Source: Chitinophagales bacterium (GTDB taxonomy: Bacteria; Bacteroidota; Bacteroidia; Chitinophagales; Saprospiraceae). Taken from it: a stretch of 64,000 bases of DNA. The notes beneath the pieces were generated by a model, which did not search any database, was not told where the DNA came from, and was given only the letters and a program-made list of their open reading frames with translations. This document shows, in pieces, positions 1 through 8,142 of this stretch. Position 1 is the stretch's first letter, and each line of letters begins with the position of its first letter. Position numbers and translations under genes: made by a program. The DNA is taken from assembly GCA_017303875.1 (NCBI GenBank), contig JAFLBP010000004.1:62001-126000 (forward strand), read 5' to 3'.

Positions 1-108
1 GGTTTTCAGTGCCTTTTCCACCGCGCGATAACCGCCGTGTTTGCGGTAAACCTCGTAGGTGTTGATGCCCTCCACGTGGGCGTGTTCCAAAAGTAATTTA
101 CGACCCAT
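1..108 (-). CDS. nuoF: NADH-quinone oxidoreductase subunit F, N-terminal fragment
   Basis: The first 36 codons of a gene that runs off the left edge. The start codon is the ATG whose complement is at 106-108. The peptide begins MGRKLLLEHAHVEG and continues with a GGYRAVEKAL segment, typical of the NuoF amino terminus. NuoF is the FMN- and NADH-binding subunit of respiratory complex I and partners NuoE in the peripheral arm. Its place after nuoA-B-C-D-E on the same strand supports the call, although a DUF2750-like gene sits between nuoE and this gene. The catalytic regions lie outside the window. Confidence 0.88.
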   Translation of the reverse strand, partial: MGRKLLLEHAHVEGINTYEVYRKHGGYRAVEKALKT

Positions 109-216
109 AAATCACGAGTTAAGCATTTTGAGCAGATAACAACTATATGCTCCCCCAAAACGCTTGTTTTTTATTATTTTAACCTCGAAAAGTCTCAAGA
201 AACTATGATAAACAAT

Positions 217-246
217 TCATCGTTCATCACTTATCGTTCATCGTTA
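217..246. repeat. Short direct repeat, ATCGTTCATC word
   Basis: Between the DUF2750-like gene and nuoF the word ATCGTTCATC recurs at about 10-17 bp spacing. The same word in the opposite orientation (ACGATGAACGATGA) occurs at 15149-15162, next to another intergenic palindrome. It appears to belong to the same class of periodic intergenic words found elsewhere in the window. The rest of the 135-bp gap (109-243) shows nothing further. Confidence 0.4.
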
Positions 247-639
247 TTCCTCTCCTTCTTCGCGGTCCAAAAGTTCTTGTATGTCGGTTTTCAGGGTTTC
301 GGGCTGAATGACGACGCTTAGGAAATCAGGTGTTGGAAAAGCCGCCACCATCAAACCCTCGTTTTTAAAATCGTCGAGCCATTCCATTAATTCAATCAAA
401 TCCAGATTTTCCACACGAAAATCGTCGAAGTCACCTTCTTTTCTGAAGTATTCGGCGAATTCAAGATCGGGGAAAAGCAGCATTACATCTTTATCATCCT
501 GTTCAAGCATCAGCCAGCCTTCGTCGTCGAACAAACCGAAAACCTCTTCTTCTGCAACAGCGCGTTTCACGAAGTATTTGTAGCGATTTTCCGGCTTTTT
601 GCGCAGAATTTCGGTAAATTCGGTGTAAGTTAAAGGCAT
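244..639 (-). CDS. DUF2750-like protein within the nuo cluster
   Basis: A 131-aa acidic, soluble protein without signal peptide or membrane segment. The sequence has the layout I associate with DUF2750 proteins: a short N-terminal helix, then a VFGLFDDEGW strand, a region that looks like LLFPDLEFAEYF, and a C-terminal VAAFPTPDFLSVVIQPE strand pair. The family has no established function. It starts 15 bp after nuoE ends and is followed by nuoF, so it is probably co-transcribed with complex I genes. Whether it has anything to do with complex I cannot be told from the sequence. The family assignment is from memory of motifs and is moderately sure; that the gene is real is more certain. Confidence 0.7.
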   Translation of the reverse strand: MPLTYTEFTEILRKKPENRYKYFVKRAVAEEEVFGLFDDEGWLMLEQDDKDVMLLFPDLEFAEYFRKEGDFDDFRVENLDLIELMEWLDDFKNEGLMVAAFPTPDFLSVVIQPETLKTDIQELLDREEGEE

Positions 640-654
640 GTTCCGGCTTGAAAT

Positions 655-1206
655 TTAGTGCATTTTCCAGGTGCCCTTATCGATTTTGCCAGCGCGGCAA
701 TCCTCGATGAACTGGTCGATTTTGGCTTCCGTCAGGTGCTCGTGAAAGAATTCGCCCACCTGCATCATCGGGGCATAACCGCAGGCGCCGAGGCATTCCA
801 CTTCTTTAATGGTAAAAAAGCCATCAGCCGTGGTTTCGCCGGTTTTGATGCCGAGTTTTTGCTGGGTATACGCCACGATGCGCTCTGCGCCTTCAATGGC
901 ACAGGGACCGGTATGGCAAAATTCGAGCACGTATTTCCCGACAGGCGCCAGGTTGTACATCGTGTAAAAGGTAGCCACCTCATACACTTCGATCGGGGTA
1001 ATGCCAAGTACTTCGGCCAAGTGGTCCATGGCGGCAATGCTCAGCCATCCGCCGTTTTCCTCCTGCGTAATATGCAGCGCACGGATCAGCGCGCTTTTTT
1101 GCTTGCCCTCCGGAAAACGCTGCATCAATTCCCTGATTTCGGCCAATGTAGCCGGAGAAAATTGAAAAGGCGCGCCGTTGCTTACTGGTGTTGCGTGTGA
1201 TGCCAT
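655..1206 (-). CDS. nuoE: NADH-quinone oxidoreductase subunit E
   Basis: NuoE carries the N1a [2Fe-2S] cluster of complex I and binds NuoF in the NADH-oxidising arm. The protein has an N-terminal helical region (LAEIRELMQRFPEGKQKSAL) followed by a thioredoxin-like domain with the four cluster cysteines in CHTGPC and, further on, ECLGAC. I chose the ATG at 1206 (183 aa). An upstream in-frame ATG at 1251 would overlap nuoD by 29 bp and adds 15 residues without family resemblance. The gene directly follows nuoD in the nuoA-E order. Confidence 0.92.
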   Translation of the reverse strand: MASHATPVSNGAPFQFSPATLAEIRELMQRFPEGKQKSALIRALHITQEENGGWLSIAAMDHLAEVLGITPIEVYEVATFYTMYNLAPVGKYVLEFCHTGPCAIEGAERIVAYTQQKLGIKTGETTADGFFTIKEVECLGACGYAPMMQVGEFFHEHLTEAKIDQFIEDCRAGKIDKGTWKMH

Positions 1207-1222
1207 AATATATTGGTGTGAA

Positions 1223-2431
1223 TCAGGCGTCGAGTTCGCCGGCAATGACATTCATGGAACTCATGGTCAGGATGGCATCCGACAACATGGCGCCTTTAAT
1301 CATTTCCGGATAAGCTTGATAATAAATGAAACAGGGACGGCGGAAGTGCAGGCGATACGGCGTGCGGCCGCCATCGCTGACGAGGTAGTAACCCAACTCG
1401 CCATTGCCGCCTTCCACAGCGTGGTACACTTCTCCTTTGGGAATCGGCACCTCGCCCATCACTACTTTAAAGTGATAAATGAGGGCTTCCATCTTGGTAT
1501 ATACCTCGTCTTTGGCAGGGAGGTAGTAGTCCGGCACGTCGGCATGATAAGCGCCTTCGGGCAGGTTGGCATAAGCGTCGTTGATAATTTTAAGGCTCTG
1601 ACGGATTTCCTCCTGGCGCACCATGAAACGGTCGTAGGTGTCGCCGTTTTGGCCTACCGGAATGATGAAGTCGAAGTCCTCATAGCTGGAATAGGGCGTC
1701 ATTACCCGAACGTCGTAGTCGACACCCGCAGCGCGAAGATTTGGGCCGGTAAAGCCGTAGTTCATGGCCATTTCGGCACTGATGGGGCCGGCGTTGATTA
1801 CGCGGTCCATGAAAATACGGTTGCGCTCCAGCATTCGGGCAAATTCTTCGAAGCGGGGCGGGAATGTTTTGAGGAAATCTTTGAGTTTGGCGTGGAAGCC
1901 CGGCGTGAAGTCGCGTTCCATACCGCCGATGCGACCGATGTTGGTCGTCAGGCGGGCGCCGCAGACTTCTTCAAACATATCGTAGATGCGTTCGCGCTCC
2001 TGGAACATATAGGTAAAGCCGGTGAGGGCGCCGGTATCTACCCCGATAACTGCATTGCAAACGAGGTGGTCGGCGATGCGGGCGAGTTCCATGACGATGA
2101 TGCGCATGTATTGCGCGCGCTTGGGCACCTCAATACCGGCTAATTTTTCCACCGTCATATGCCAACCCATATTGTTGATGGGGGAGGAGCAGTAGTTCAG
2201 GCGGTCGGTAATCGGCGTGATCTGGTTGAAAGGCCGGCGCTCGGCAAGTTTTTCGAAAGCGCGGTGGATATAGCCGATGGTCGGCTCAGCGCTTACAATT
2301 TTTTCCCCGTCCATTTTAAGCACGTTCTGGAAGATACCGTGCGTGGCGGGGTGAGTAGGGCCAAGGTTGAGCGTGGCCAATTCACCGTCGATGCTATCGA
2401 GCTGGGAGAAGTAGGATTGAACCTGCGACAT
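1223..2431 (-). CDS. nuoD: NADH-quinone oxidoreductase subunit D
   Basis: A 402-aa protein of the 49-kDa complex I subunit family, which helps form the quinone-binding pocket next to the N2 iron-sulfur cluster. The N-terminus contains the LNLGPTHPATHG signature. GYIHRAFEKLAE, INNMGWHMTVEKL and the C-terminal MSSMNVIAGELDA are all conserved family segments. It is a separate gene, not the NuoCD fusion found in enterobacteria. It lies 24 bp after nuoC and 16 bp before the preferred nuoE start. Length fits the family and no cofactor cysteines are expected in this subunit. Confidence 0.96.
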   Translation of the reverse strand: MSQVQSYFSQLDSIDGELATLNLGPTHPATHGIFQNVLKMDGEKIVSAEPTIGYIHRAFEKLAERRPFNQITPITDRLNYCSSPINNMGWHMTVEKLAGIEVPKRAQYMRIIVMELARIADHLVCNAVIGVDTGALTGFTYMFQERERIYDMFEEVCGARLTTNIGRIGGMERDFTPGFHAKLKDFLKTFPPRFEEFARMLERNRIFMDRVINAGPISAEMAMNYGFTGPNLRAAGVDYDVRVMTPYSSYEDFDFIIPVGQNGDTYDRFMVRQEEIRQSLKIINDAYANLPEGAYHADVPDYYLPAKDEVYTKMEALIYHFKVVMGEVPIPKGEVYHAVEGGNGELGYYLVSDGGRTPYRLHFRRPCFIYYQAYPEMIKGAMLSDAILTMSSMNVIAGELDA

Positions 2432-2455
2432 AATTTCCCGTTAAAAAGTTCAAAA

Positions 2456-2989
2456 TCAGTCGAAAGAGCGGCCTTCGTGTCCGTCGCGACCAAAGAAACG
2501 GTCGTCTTTGTCGGTGCGGGTGCCGTCTTCCATTTTAAATTCCTTGCGCATGGGGAACACATCCAGATCGTCGACATTCAGAATACGGCGCAGATCGGGG
2601 TGGCCGTCGAAGACGATACCGAAGAAGTCGTATTCCTGGCGTTCCATCCAGTTGGCGGTGGGCCAGACGCCGGTTAGCGTGGGGACATGCGGGTTGGAGA
2701 TGGGGAAAAAGATTTTCACGCGCATGCGGAAATTCTTTACCCAGTTGTGGAGGTGGTAAACAACTCCCAGTTCGCGGCCTTCATTTTGCGGGAAATGCAT
2801 TCCGTTGAGGCTGCTGAGGAAGTTGAATTGCAGGACACTGTCGTCGCGCATTTTACGCAGCACATCGGCCACTTGTTCGCGGTCAATTTCCACAGCGAGG
2901 ATGCCGTCTATGCCCGTTTCCGTGGCTTTTACGACGCCGGGAAATTCCTGCTCAAAGCGGGCCAGGACGAGTTCGTTGCTCAAGTTCAT
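2456..2989 (-). CDS. nuoC: NADH-quinone oxidoreductase subunit C
   Basis: A 177-aa protein of the 30-kDa complex I subunit family, part of the hydrophilic connecting module with NuoB and NuoD. The family signature region is visible near residues 135-160: EYDFFGIVFDGHPDLRRIL followed by FPMRKEFK. The start is 10 bp downstream of the nuoB stop, indicating tight coupling in the operon. The N-terminal part is less conserved, as usual for this subunit. Confidence 0.94.
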   Translation of the reverse strand: MNLSNELVLARFEQEFPGVVKATETGIDGILAVEIDREQVADVLRKMRDDSVLQFNFLSSLNGMHFPQNEGRELGVVYHLHNWVKNFRMRVKIFFPISNPHVPTLTGVWPTANWMERQEYDFFGIVFDGHPDLRRILNVDDLDVFPMRKEFKMEDGTRTDKDDRFFGRDGHEGRSFD

Positions 2990-2999
2990 ACGAAGCGGA

Positions 3000-3536
3000 T
3001 CAGGAGATCTGATATTTTTCCAAAAGGTGTTGGTATTCCGGAGAGTATCGGCGGCGCAGCGGCTCGTTTTTCACGAGTTCCTGAATTTTCATAATGCCGT
3101 CGATAATTTGCTCCGGGCGCGGCGGGCAGCCAGGCACGTACACATCTACCGGAATGACTTTATCGATACCCTGCAATACAGAATAGGTATCAAAAATGCC
3201 ACCGGAGCTGGCACAGGCGCCTACGGCAATTACCCATTTCGGTTCGGCCATCTGGGTATATACCTGCTTGAGTACGGGGCCCATTTTTTTGGAAATGGTA
3301 CCCATAACCATCAAGAGATCCGACTGGCGCGGGGAAAACGAGAGGCGCTCCATGCCGAAACGCGCAAGGTCGTAGTTGGAACCCATGGTTGCCATAAACT
3401 CGATGCCGCAGCAGGAGGTAGCAAACGGAAGGGGCCAAAGCGAGTTGGCGCGCGCTAATCCGACAGCTTTGGACAGGGAGGTTGCGAAGAAACCTTCGCC
3501 GGCGTAGCCTTCAGGCATTTCAGCCATATTAGCCAT
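3000..3536 (-). CDS. nuoB: NADH-quinone oxidoreductase subunit B
   Basis: A 178-aa subunit that holds the terminal N2 [4Fe-4S] cluster and passes electrons to quinone. The cluster ligands are visible: the tandem cysteines in ATSCCGIEFM, a third in VGACASSGG and a fourth in VPGCPPRPEQI. Length and motifs match the family well. It lies between nuoA (59-bp gap) and nuoC (10-bp gap). The N-terminus (MANMAEMPEGYAGEGFFATS) is somewhat variable, and the first ATG is used because the downstream ones would shorten a conserved helix. Confidence 0.96.
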   Translation of the reverse strand: MANMAEMPEGYAGEGFFATSLSKAVGLARANSLWPLPFATSCCGIEFMATMGSNYDLARFGMERLSFSPRQSDLLMVMGTISKKMGPVLKQVYTQMAEPKWVIAVGACASSGGIFDTYSVLQGIDKVIPVDVYVPGCPPRPEQIIDGIMKIQELVKNEPLRRRYSPEYQHLLEKYQIS

Positions 3537-3595
3537 AATTGCTTGTGTTTACGGTTGGCAAATGATGTTGACAATACAGGAATTAAGGGCCAATG

Positions 3596-3958
3596 TTATT
3601 TGTCCCACTCCAGTGCGCCTTTGCGCAAAACGTAATAAAACCCGATCAAAAAGATTGCGACAAACAGCACCACCGCGAGGAAGCCTTCCAGCTTCATCTC
3701 TTTCGATACCAGGGCGTAGGGATAAAAGAATATCACCTCCACATCGAAGAGTACAAAAAGGATGGCTGTCATCAGGTACTTGATAGATATCGGCATGCGG
3801 GCATTGCCCTGGGCTTCGATACCACATTCAAAATTTTCGTTCTTCTTCGCGCTTTTACGGCGAGGGCCGAGCATGGGTACTACAATCAGTACCAGGGCCA
3901 CAAAGCCCAAAGCCACAAGCGCCTGGAGAATTATGGGCATGTATTCGCTGGGTTGCAT
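3596..3958 (-). CDS. nuoA: NADH-quinone oxidoreductase subunit A
   Basis: A 120-aa membrane subunit with three predicted transmembrane helices: around residues 5-25, 63-83 (LMTAILFVLFDVEVIFFYPY) and 90-110. NuoA lies at the junction of the membrane and peripheral arms of complex I. The FECGIEAQGNARMPISIKY loop with its cysteine and the acidic FDVEVIF segment are family signatures. I start at 3958 because the longer open frame to 4063 adds 35 basic residues that run into the promoter and match nothing. It is the first gene of the nuo cluster. Confidence 0.94.
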   Translation of the reverse strand: MQPSEYMPIILQALVALGFVALVLIVVPMLGPRRKSAKKNENFECGIEAQGNARMPISIKYLMTAILFVLFDVEVIFFYPYALVSKEMKLEGFLAVVLFVAIFLIGFYYVLRKGALEWDK

Positions 3959-4042
3959 CTCGTATCGTTGTTTTACTGTTGAACGTTTAACCCGAAAACT
4001 GCTGCGATGTTCAAAGCACGGGTTATTCTTTTTTTGCCGGCG

Positions 4043-4050
4043 CAAAGGTA
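4043..4050 (-). promoter_or_regulatory. -7 box of the nuo promoter
   Basis: On the minus strand this reads TACCTTTG, an exact match to the Bacteroidota -7 consensus TAnnTTTG, 85 bp upstream of the nuoA start. No convincing TTTG -33 element is seen at the expected distance. Confidence 0.55.
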
Positions 4051-4181
4051 ACAAAAGGCACAAGAAAGTTTAGTGCAGAAAAAAATTGTACTTTTTACAC
4101 CAAGTATTTTTTTACATTTATCCCGCAACTTGCATTTTTTTCAGAAAAAATTGAAAATTTCATTCAAACTCGCTCCCTGTT

Positions 4182-5081
4182 ATGCAAATCGGCCTCGTCG
4201 GATTAGGAAAAATGGGCTACAACCTTGCCCTCAATTTACAAAGAAATCAAATGGAAGTGCTGGGGTACGACCTGTCTGAAGCCACGCGCTCAGACATTCA
4301 TCAAAAACACGGTATCGCCGTGGCCGACAGCTTGCAGACGCTTGTTGCCGGACTGTCCACGCCGCGCCTGCTCTGGCTGATGGCCCCCGCCGGGGCTATT
4401 GTCGATGAGCTGATCGCCGCCCTCAAACCCCTGCTCGCGCCCGGAGATACGCTCGTTGACGGCGGTAATTCATTTTATAAAGATTCTCAGCGCCGCGCTG
4501 CCGAATTACAGGAAGCCGGTATTCATTACCTCGACTGTGGTACTTCCGGGGGCACCGCCGGAGCGCTCAACGGGGTATGTGCCATGATCGGTGGCGACGC
4601 AGTGGTATTTGCACGCTATCAAAAAGTGTTTGAATCCATTGCGCTGCCAGGTGCTGCACAATATGTCGGCCCTTCCGGCGCCGGGCATTTTGTCAAAATG
4701 GTGCACAACGGCATTGAATACGGTATGATGCAAGCCATTGCCGAGGGTTTTGAGGTGCTTGAAAAATCGGAATTTGAGCTCAACCACGCGCAGGTGGCCC
4801 AACTTTGGGGCAAAGGCTCCATTATTGCCGGCCGTTTGATGGACTACAGCGCCGCCGCCTTTGAAAAAGACCCGCATTTAGACGCCCTGCGCGGGGTCAT
4901 GCACAGTTCCGGTGAAGGCAAATGGACGGTAGAAACCGCGCTGAACCTCGGTGTGCCAACTCCGGTCATTACCCTTTCCCTGCTGATGCGCCTGCGTTCC
5001 ATGGAAGAGGACAGTTTTGCCGGCAAGGTGGTTGCGGCCCTGCGCAATGAATTTGGCGGCCATGCCGTCGTAAAAAAATAA
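4182..5081 (+). CDS. 6-phosphogluconate dehydrogenase, short (YqeC/GndA-like) type
   Basis: A 299-aa protein that should oxidise and decarboxylate 6-phosphogluconate to ribulose 5-phosphate. The N-terminal Rossmann domain carries GLVGLGKMG, the substrate-binding loop GTSGGTAGA follows near residue 124, and the catalytic helix contains GAGHFVKMVHNGIEYG. At about 300 residues it is the short tetrameric form rather than the 470-residue dimeric enzyme. Short forms are often NAD-dependent, which is family knowledge, not something seen here. It is followed within 3 bp by a gluconate permease and then by gluconokinase, so the three together take up gluconate and feed it to the pentose phosphate pathway. 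It is divergent from nuoA. Confidence 0.93.
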   Translation: MQIGLVGLGKMGYNLALNLQRNQMEVLGYDLSEATRSDIHQKHGIAVADSLQTLVAGLSTPRLLWLMAPAGAIVDELIAALKPLLAPGDTLVDGGNSFYKDSQRRAAELQEAGIHYLDCGTSGGTAGALNGVCAMIGGDAVVFARYQKVFESIALPGAAQYVGPSGAGHFVKMVHNGIEYGMMQAIAEGFEVLEKSEFELNHAQVAQLWGKGSIIAGRLMDYSAAAFEKDPHLDALRGVMHSSGEGKWTVETALNLGVPTPVITLSLLMRLRSMEEDSFAGKVVAALRNEFGGHAVVKK

Positions 5082-5084
5082 GCG

Positions 5085-6401
5085 ATGCTGATTTTACTGA
5101 TCGGGATAGCAGTGCTGCTGATTGCCATTCTTGTGCTGCGCCTGCATGCCTTTATTGCCTTGCTGCTCAGTGCGCTGGCCGCCGGCTTCATGGCTGGTAT
5201 GGCGCCGGATAAAATACTGCTCAGTATGGAATCCGGCATCGGCAGTACACTGGGTGGTACGGCGATGGTGCTGGCCCTGGGATTGATGCTTGGGAGTATC
5301 CTCACGGAAACAGGCGGTGCACAGGCCATTACCGAGCGTTTTTTAAAATGGTTTGGCGTGAAATATGCGCGCCATGCGCTGGCCTTAGCTTCTTTTGTGG
5401 TAGGGGTGGCGATGTTTTACAACGCGGGTTTTGTGGTGCTGGCGCCTTTGGTTTTTTCGGTAGCCCGACAAACCGGACAAGCCATCATTCCCTTAGCAAT
5501 CAGTATGGCAGCGCCCCTGTCGGTCACGCACGGCTTTTTGCCACCGCACCCGGGTGCAACGACCATTGCCAATCAGTTGGGTGCGGACTTGGGGAAAACG
5601 CTGTTTTATGGCTTGATTATCGGCATCCCGACGGTGTTGCTGGCAGGCGTCTGGTTTCCCGGATTACTGAAAAATCTGGGTTCGGCGGCGGCACAAAATC
5701 AAACAAAAGACAGCGCTTACAGCAGCCCTTTTGGGTTGAGTGTATTAGTGGTGTTGCTGCCGGTTTGTTTGCCTTTGCTGTCGTTGTGGGCGACTTTTTC
5801 CAATAATATTCCACCAGACTTGCTGGTCTGGATAAAATTTATCGGTCAGCCGGGCATTGCCATGCTGATTGCTGTGCTGGCGGCATTACTTTTATTGGCC
5901 CAATTACCCGGCCTGACGCATCGGAATGCGCCAAGTGTGCCAGCCTTGATGCAAAGTGCCGGAGACGGGCTTTCGGCCGCTGCCGGGCTTTTGCTGATTA
6001 TTGCTGCCGGCGGCGCTTTTAAACAGATTTTAGTGGACAGCAAGGCCGGGATAGCAGTTGCCGAAGCGCTTGGTACATTACCTTTGTCACCGTTGTTTAT
6101 CGGCTGGAGCATCGCTACTTTATTGCGCGTCAGTCTTGGCTCGGCAACGGTGGCAGGCATCACCGCCGCCGGTATTGTACAGCCCATGATGGCCGCTACC
6201 GGCGCTTCTCCGGAGCTGATGACGATCGCCATTGGCGCGGGCAGCCTGATGTGTTCACATTTAAATGATACCGGCTTCTGGATGTTTAAAGAATGGTTTG
6301 GCCTCAGCCTGAAACAGACCTTTCTCAGCTGGACTTTGATGGAAACCATCGTCGGCATAGCGGGCTTACTCGGCGTTTTATCAGTGAGCAGTTATCAGTG
6401 A
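5085..6401 (+). CDS. gntP: Gluconate:H+ symporter, GntP family
   Basis: A 438-aa highly hydrophobic inner-membrane protein with about 12 predicted helices. Family features include an N-terminal LRLHAFIALLLSALAAGF segment, the PHPGATTIANQLGADLG loop near residue 155 and the C-terminal GSLMCSHLNDTGFWMFKEWF segment. It starts 3 bp after the dehydrogenase stop, implying translational coupling. The last residues (SVSSYQ) are encoded by an intergenic repeat that has extended into the 3' end of the gene, so the native carboxyl terminus was probably a few residues different. Confidence 0.93.
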   Translation: MLILLIGIAVLLIAILVLRLHAFIALLLSALAAGFMAGMAPDKILLSMESGIGSTLGGTAMVLALGLMLGSILTETGGAQAITERFLKWFGVKYARHALALASFVVGVAMFYNAGFVVLAPLVFSVARQTGQAIIPLAISMAAPLSVTHGFLPPHPGATTIANQLGADLGKTLFYGLIIGIPTVLLAGVWFPGLLKNLGSAAAQNQTKDSAYSSPFGLSVLVVLLPVCLPLLSLWATFSNNIPPDLLVWIKFIGQPGIAMLIAVLAALLLLAQLPGLTHRNAPSVPALMQSAGDGLSAAAGLLLIIAAGGAFKQILVDSKAGIAVAEALGTLPLSPLFIGWSIATLLRVSLGSATVAGITAAGIVQPMMAATGASPELMTIAIGAGSLMCSHLNDTGFWMFKEWFGLSLKQTFLSWTLMETIVGIAGLLGVLSVSSYQ

Positions 6402-6693
6402 GCAGTTATCAGTCAACAGTCAGCAGTTAACAGTTATCAGGGTGCAGGGTGCAGTGAATGTTGTATATGAATAATATACGCGTGGTGTCATGCTGAGCGA
6501 TAGCGAAGCATCTGGCCAGGCGTTACCGGACAGCCCGGCTACGTTTTAACGCCTGGCCAGATGCTTCGCTATCGCTCAGCATGACACCACGCGTATGTTA
6601 TTTAAATCCAACGTACCCTGCTAACTACTCCCTGCTAACTACTGACTGCTAACTGCTGACTGATAACTGCTGACTGATAACTGATAACTGAAA
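6379..6693. repeat. Nested palindromic repeat between gntP and gntK
   Basis: The left flank (6379-6440) is a run of the words AGCAGTTATCAGT and CAACAGTCAGC. The right flank (6619-6690) is the same words in inverse complement (ACTGATAACTGCTGACTG). Between them lies a separate 50-bp-arm hairpin (6476-6596). The outer repeat overlaps the last codons of gntP and ends 3 bp before the gntK start codon. Such a structure in the transcript could act as a processing or attenuation element between gntP and gntK. No other content is seen in this 292-bp gap. Confidence 0.9.
6476..6596. repeat. Perfect 50-bp inverted repeat (family B)
   Basis: Arms 6476-6525 and 6547-6596 are exact inverse complements, separated by a 21-nt loop. 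The core word TGTCATGCTGAGCG...GAAGCATCTGGCC recurs as a 26-bp-arm hairpin at 35143-35242, and a degraded half is visible near 15900 and 36255. It is a REP-like palindromic element, with no open reading frame. Confidence 0.95.
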
Positions 6694-8103
6694 ATGATTG
6701 CACTCGATATAGGAACGACGCATAGCAAAGCCGTTGCCCTGAACCGGCAGGGCAGGGTAGTGCAGCAGGTATTCGCACGGAATATCATCCTGAAAAATCC
6801 GCCGGGAATTATGGAGCAAGCTCCCGGGGCAATCTGGCAAACGGTGCAGGAATTGCTGGATGCCCTGAGTGTTTTGCAGCCGGAACGCCTGGTCTTGTCT
6901 TCGGCCATGCATGGTTTTTTGGCTTGCGGCGCCAATGCACTGCCGCTCACCAATTTTTGGCTCTGGTCGGATTTGCGGGCCGACGCCCTCGCGCAGGCTT
7001 TCCGGAAATCAGATGCCGGGAGGGAATACTACCAGCGTACAGGCGTGCCGGTACACGCGATGTCGCCGGCTATGAAATGGAAATGGGCAAAGGAAAACCG
7101 GGAAACGTGGGTAAATGCCTGCGCCCGGATATTCGACATCAAATCCTGGTTGTGGTACCAGCTTACCGGCGAATACGCCATCGACATGGCCTGCGCAGCA
7201 GCAAGCGGAATGATGAACCTGCATGCCGCCAGCTGGGACGCGGTTTTTCTGTCGGAAAACGGACTTTCAGCCGAGCAACTTCCCAAAATTGTACCACCAA
7301 AACACAGTGCGCCGCTGCGCCCGGCGCTGGCCCGGCGCTGGGGTAAAATCACCTGCATCATTGGTACTTCCGATGGCGCGGCGGCATCGCTGGCGCTTCC
7401 TGCGGGCACGCAGGCACACGCGAAGGCTTCGCTGACGATCGGCACCAGCGCGGCCCTCCGCGTATTAAGCCACAAGCCTGTTTTGGACGAAGCCATGCGT
7501 ACTTTTTGTTATCGTATTGATAAACAACAGTTTATCGTTGGTGGCGCCAGTAATAATGGGGCAAATGTGCTGGAATGGATGCAGCAACAAATGTTCGGCG
7601 GGCGCATTGCTTTAACCGAATTGACCGCCTTGATCGCGCAATCGCCGCCAGGCGCTGGCGGACTCATTTTTCTACCGTATATATATGGTGAACGCGCACC
7701 GCTTTATCGGGGTGATGTTACAGGCGGTTTTGTCGGATTACAAAATGCACATACGCAGGCGGATATGGTACGCGCCGTCATGGAAGGCGTTTTGTTAAAC
7801 CTGCGCCTGATTTCGGAAGGCATTCGCGCGCATTTGCCCTTTGAACAGCTATTGCTGGGTGGAGGCTTTGCGCAAAACAGTGCCGGGGTACAGTTGCTGG
7901 CCGACATCCTGCAAACGCCCGTGCAATGTGTACAGGAGGGCATGGATCAATCCATTGCAGGCTTATTGCGCCTGACAGGCGATTTTTGGGAAATGGAAAC
8001 GCCAACCCATTTTTACGGTGCGCCCTTTGAGCCTGATATTGCTTTGAAGGCCGTTTATGAAAATGTTTACCGTCATTTTACCGATGAAGTAAAAGGGCTG
8101 TAA
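6694..8103 (+). CDS. gntK: Gluconokinase, FGGY family
   Basis: A 469-aa kinase of the FGGY (actin/hexokinase fold) family that should phosphorylate gluconate to 6-phosphogluconate. The N-terminal phosphate-1 motif is ALDIGTTHSKAVA, followed by MEQAPGAIWQTV, which resembles Bacillus-type gluconokinases. The second half carries LTIGTSAALRV, GGASNNGANVLEWM and FLPYIYGERAPLY. Substrate assignment to gluconate rests mainly on its position after GntP and the 6-phosphogluconate dehydrogenase. A related sugar acid or polyol remains possible. The ATG at 6694 comes directly after a palindromic repeat. Confidence 0.88.
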   Translation: MIALDIGTTHSKAVALNRQGRVVQQVFARNIILKNPPGIMEQAPGAIWQTVQELLDALSVLQPERLVLSSAMHGFLACGANALPLTNFWLWSDLRADALAQAFRKSDAGREYYQRTGVPVHAMSPAMKWKWAKENRETWVNACARIFDIKSWLWYQLTGEYAIDMACAAASGMMNLHAASWDAVFLSENGLSAEQLPKIVPPKHSAPLRPALARRWGKITCIIGTSDGAAASLALPAGTQAHAKASLTIGTSAALRVLSHKPVLDEAMRTFCYRIDKQQFIVGGASNNGANVLEWMQQQMFGGRIALTELTALIAQSPPGAGGLIFLPYIYGERAPLYRGDVTGGFVGLQNAHTQADMVRAVMEGVLLNLRLISEGIRAHLPFEQLLLGGGFAQNSAGVQLLADILQTPVQCVQEGMDQSIAGLLRLTGDFWEMETPTHFYGAPFEPDIALKAVYENVYRHFTDEVKGL

Positions 8104-8112
8104 TCGAAGTTG

Positions 8113-8120
8113 TATCTTTG
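8113..8120 (+). promoter_or_regulatory. -7 box upstream of folD
   Basis: TATCTTTG matches the Bacteroidota -7 consensus and lies 22 bp before the chosen folD start. It begins 9 bp after the gntK stop, so folD is probably transcribed separately from the gluconate genes. No clear -33 TTTG is seen. Confidence 0.55.
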
Positions 8121-8142
8121 CGCCTCACCATTATATACGATT

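Noticed and set aside
6379..6693. Possible CRISPR array because of regularly spaced short words (also at 43771-44009)
   Set aside because: The words are 7-13 bp, arranged as inverted arrays with no unique spacers of 30 bp or so, and no cas genes are nearby.
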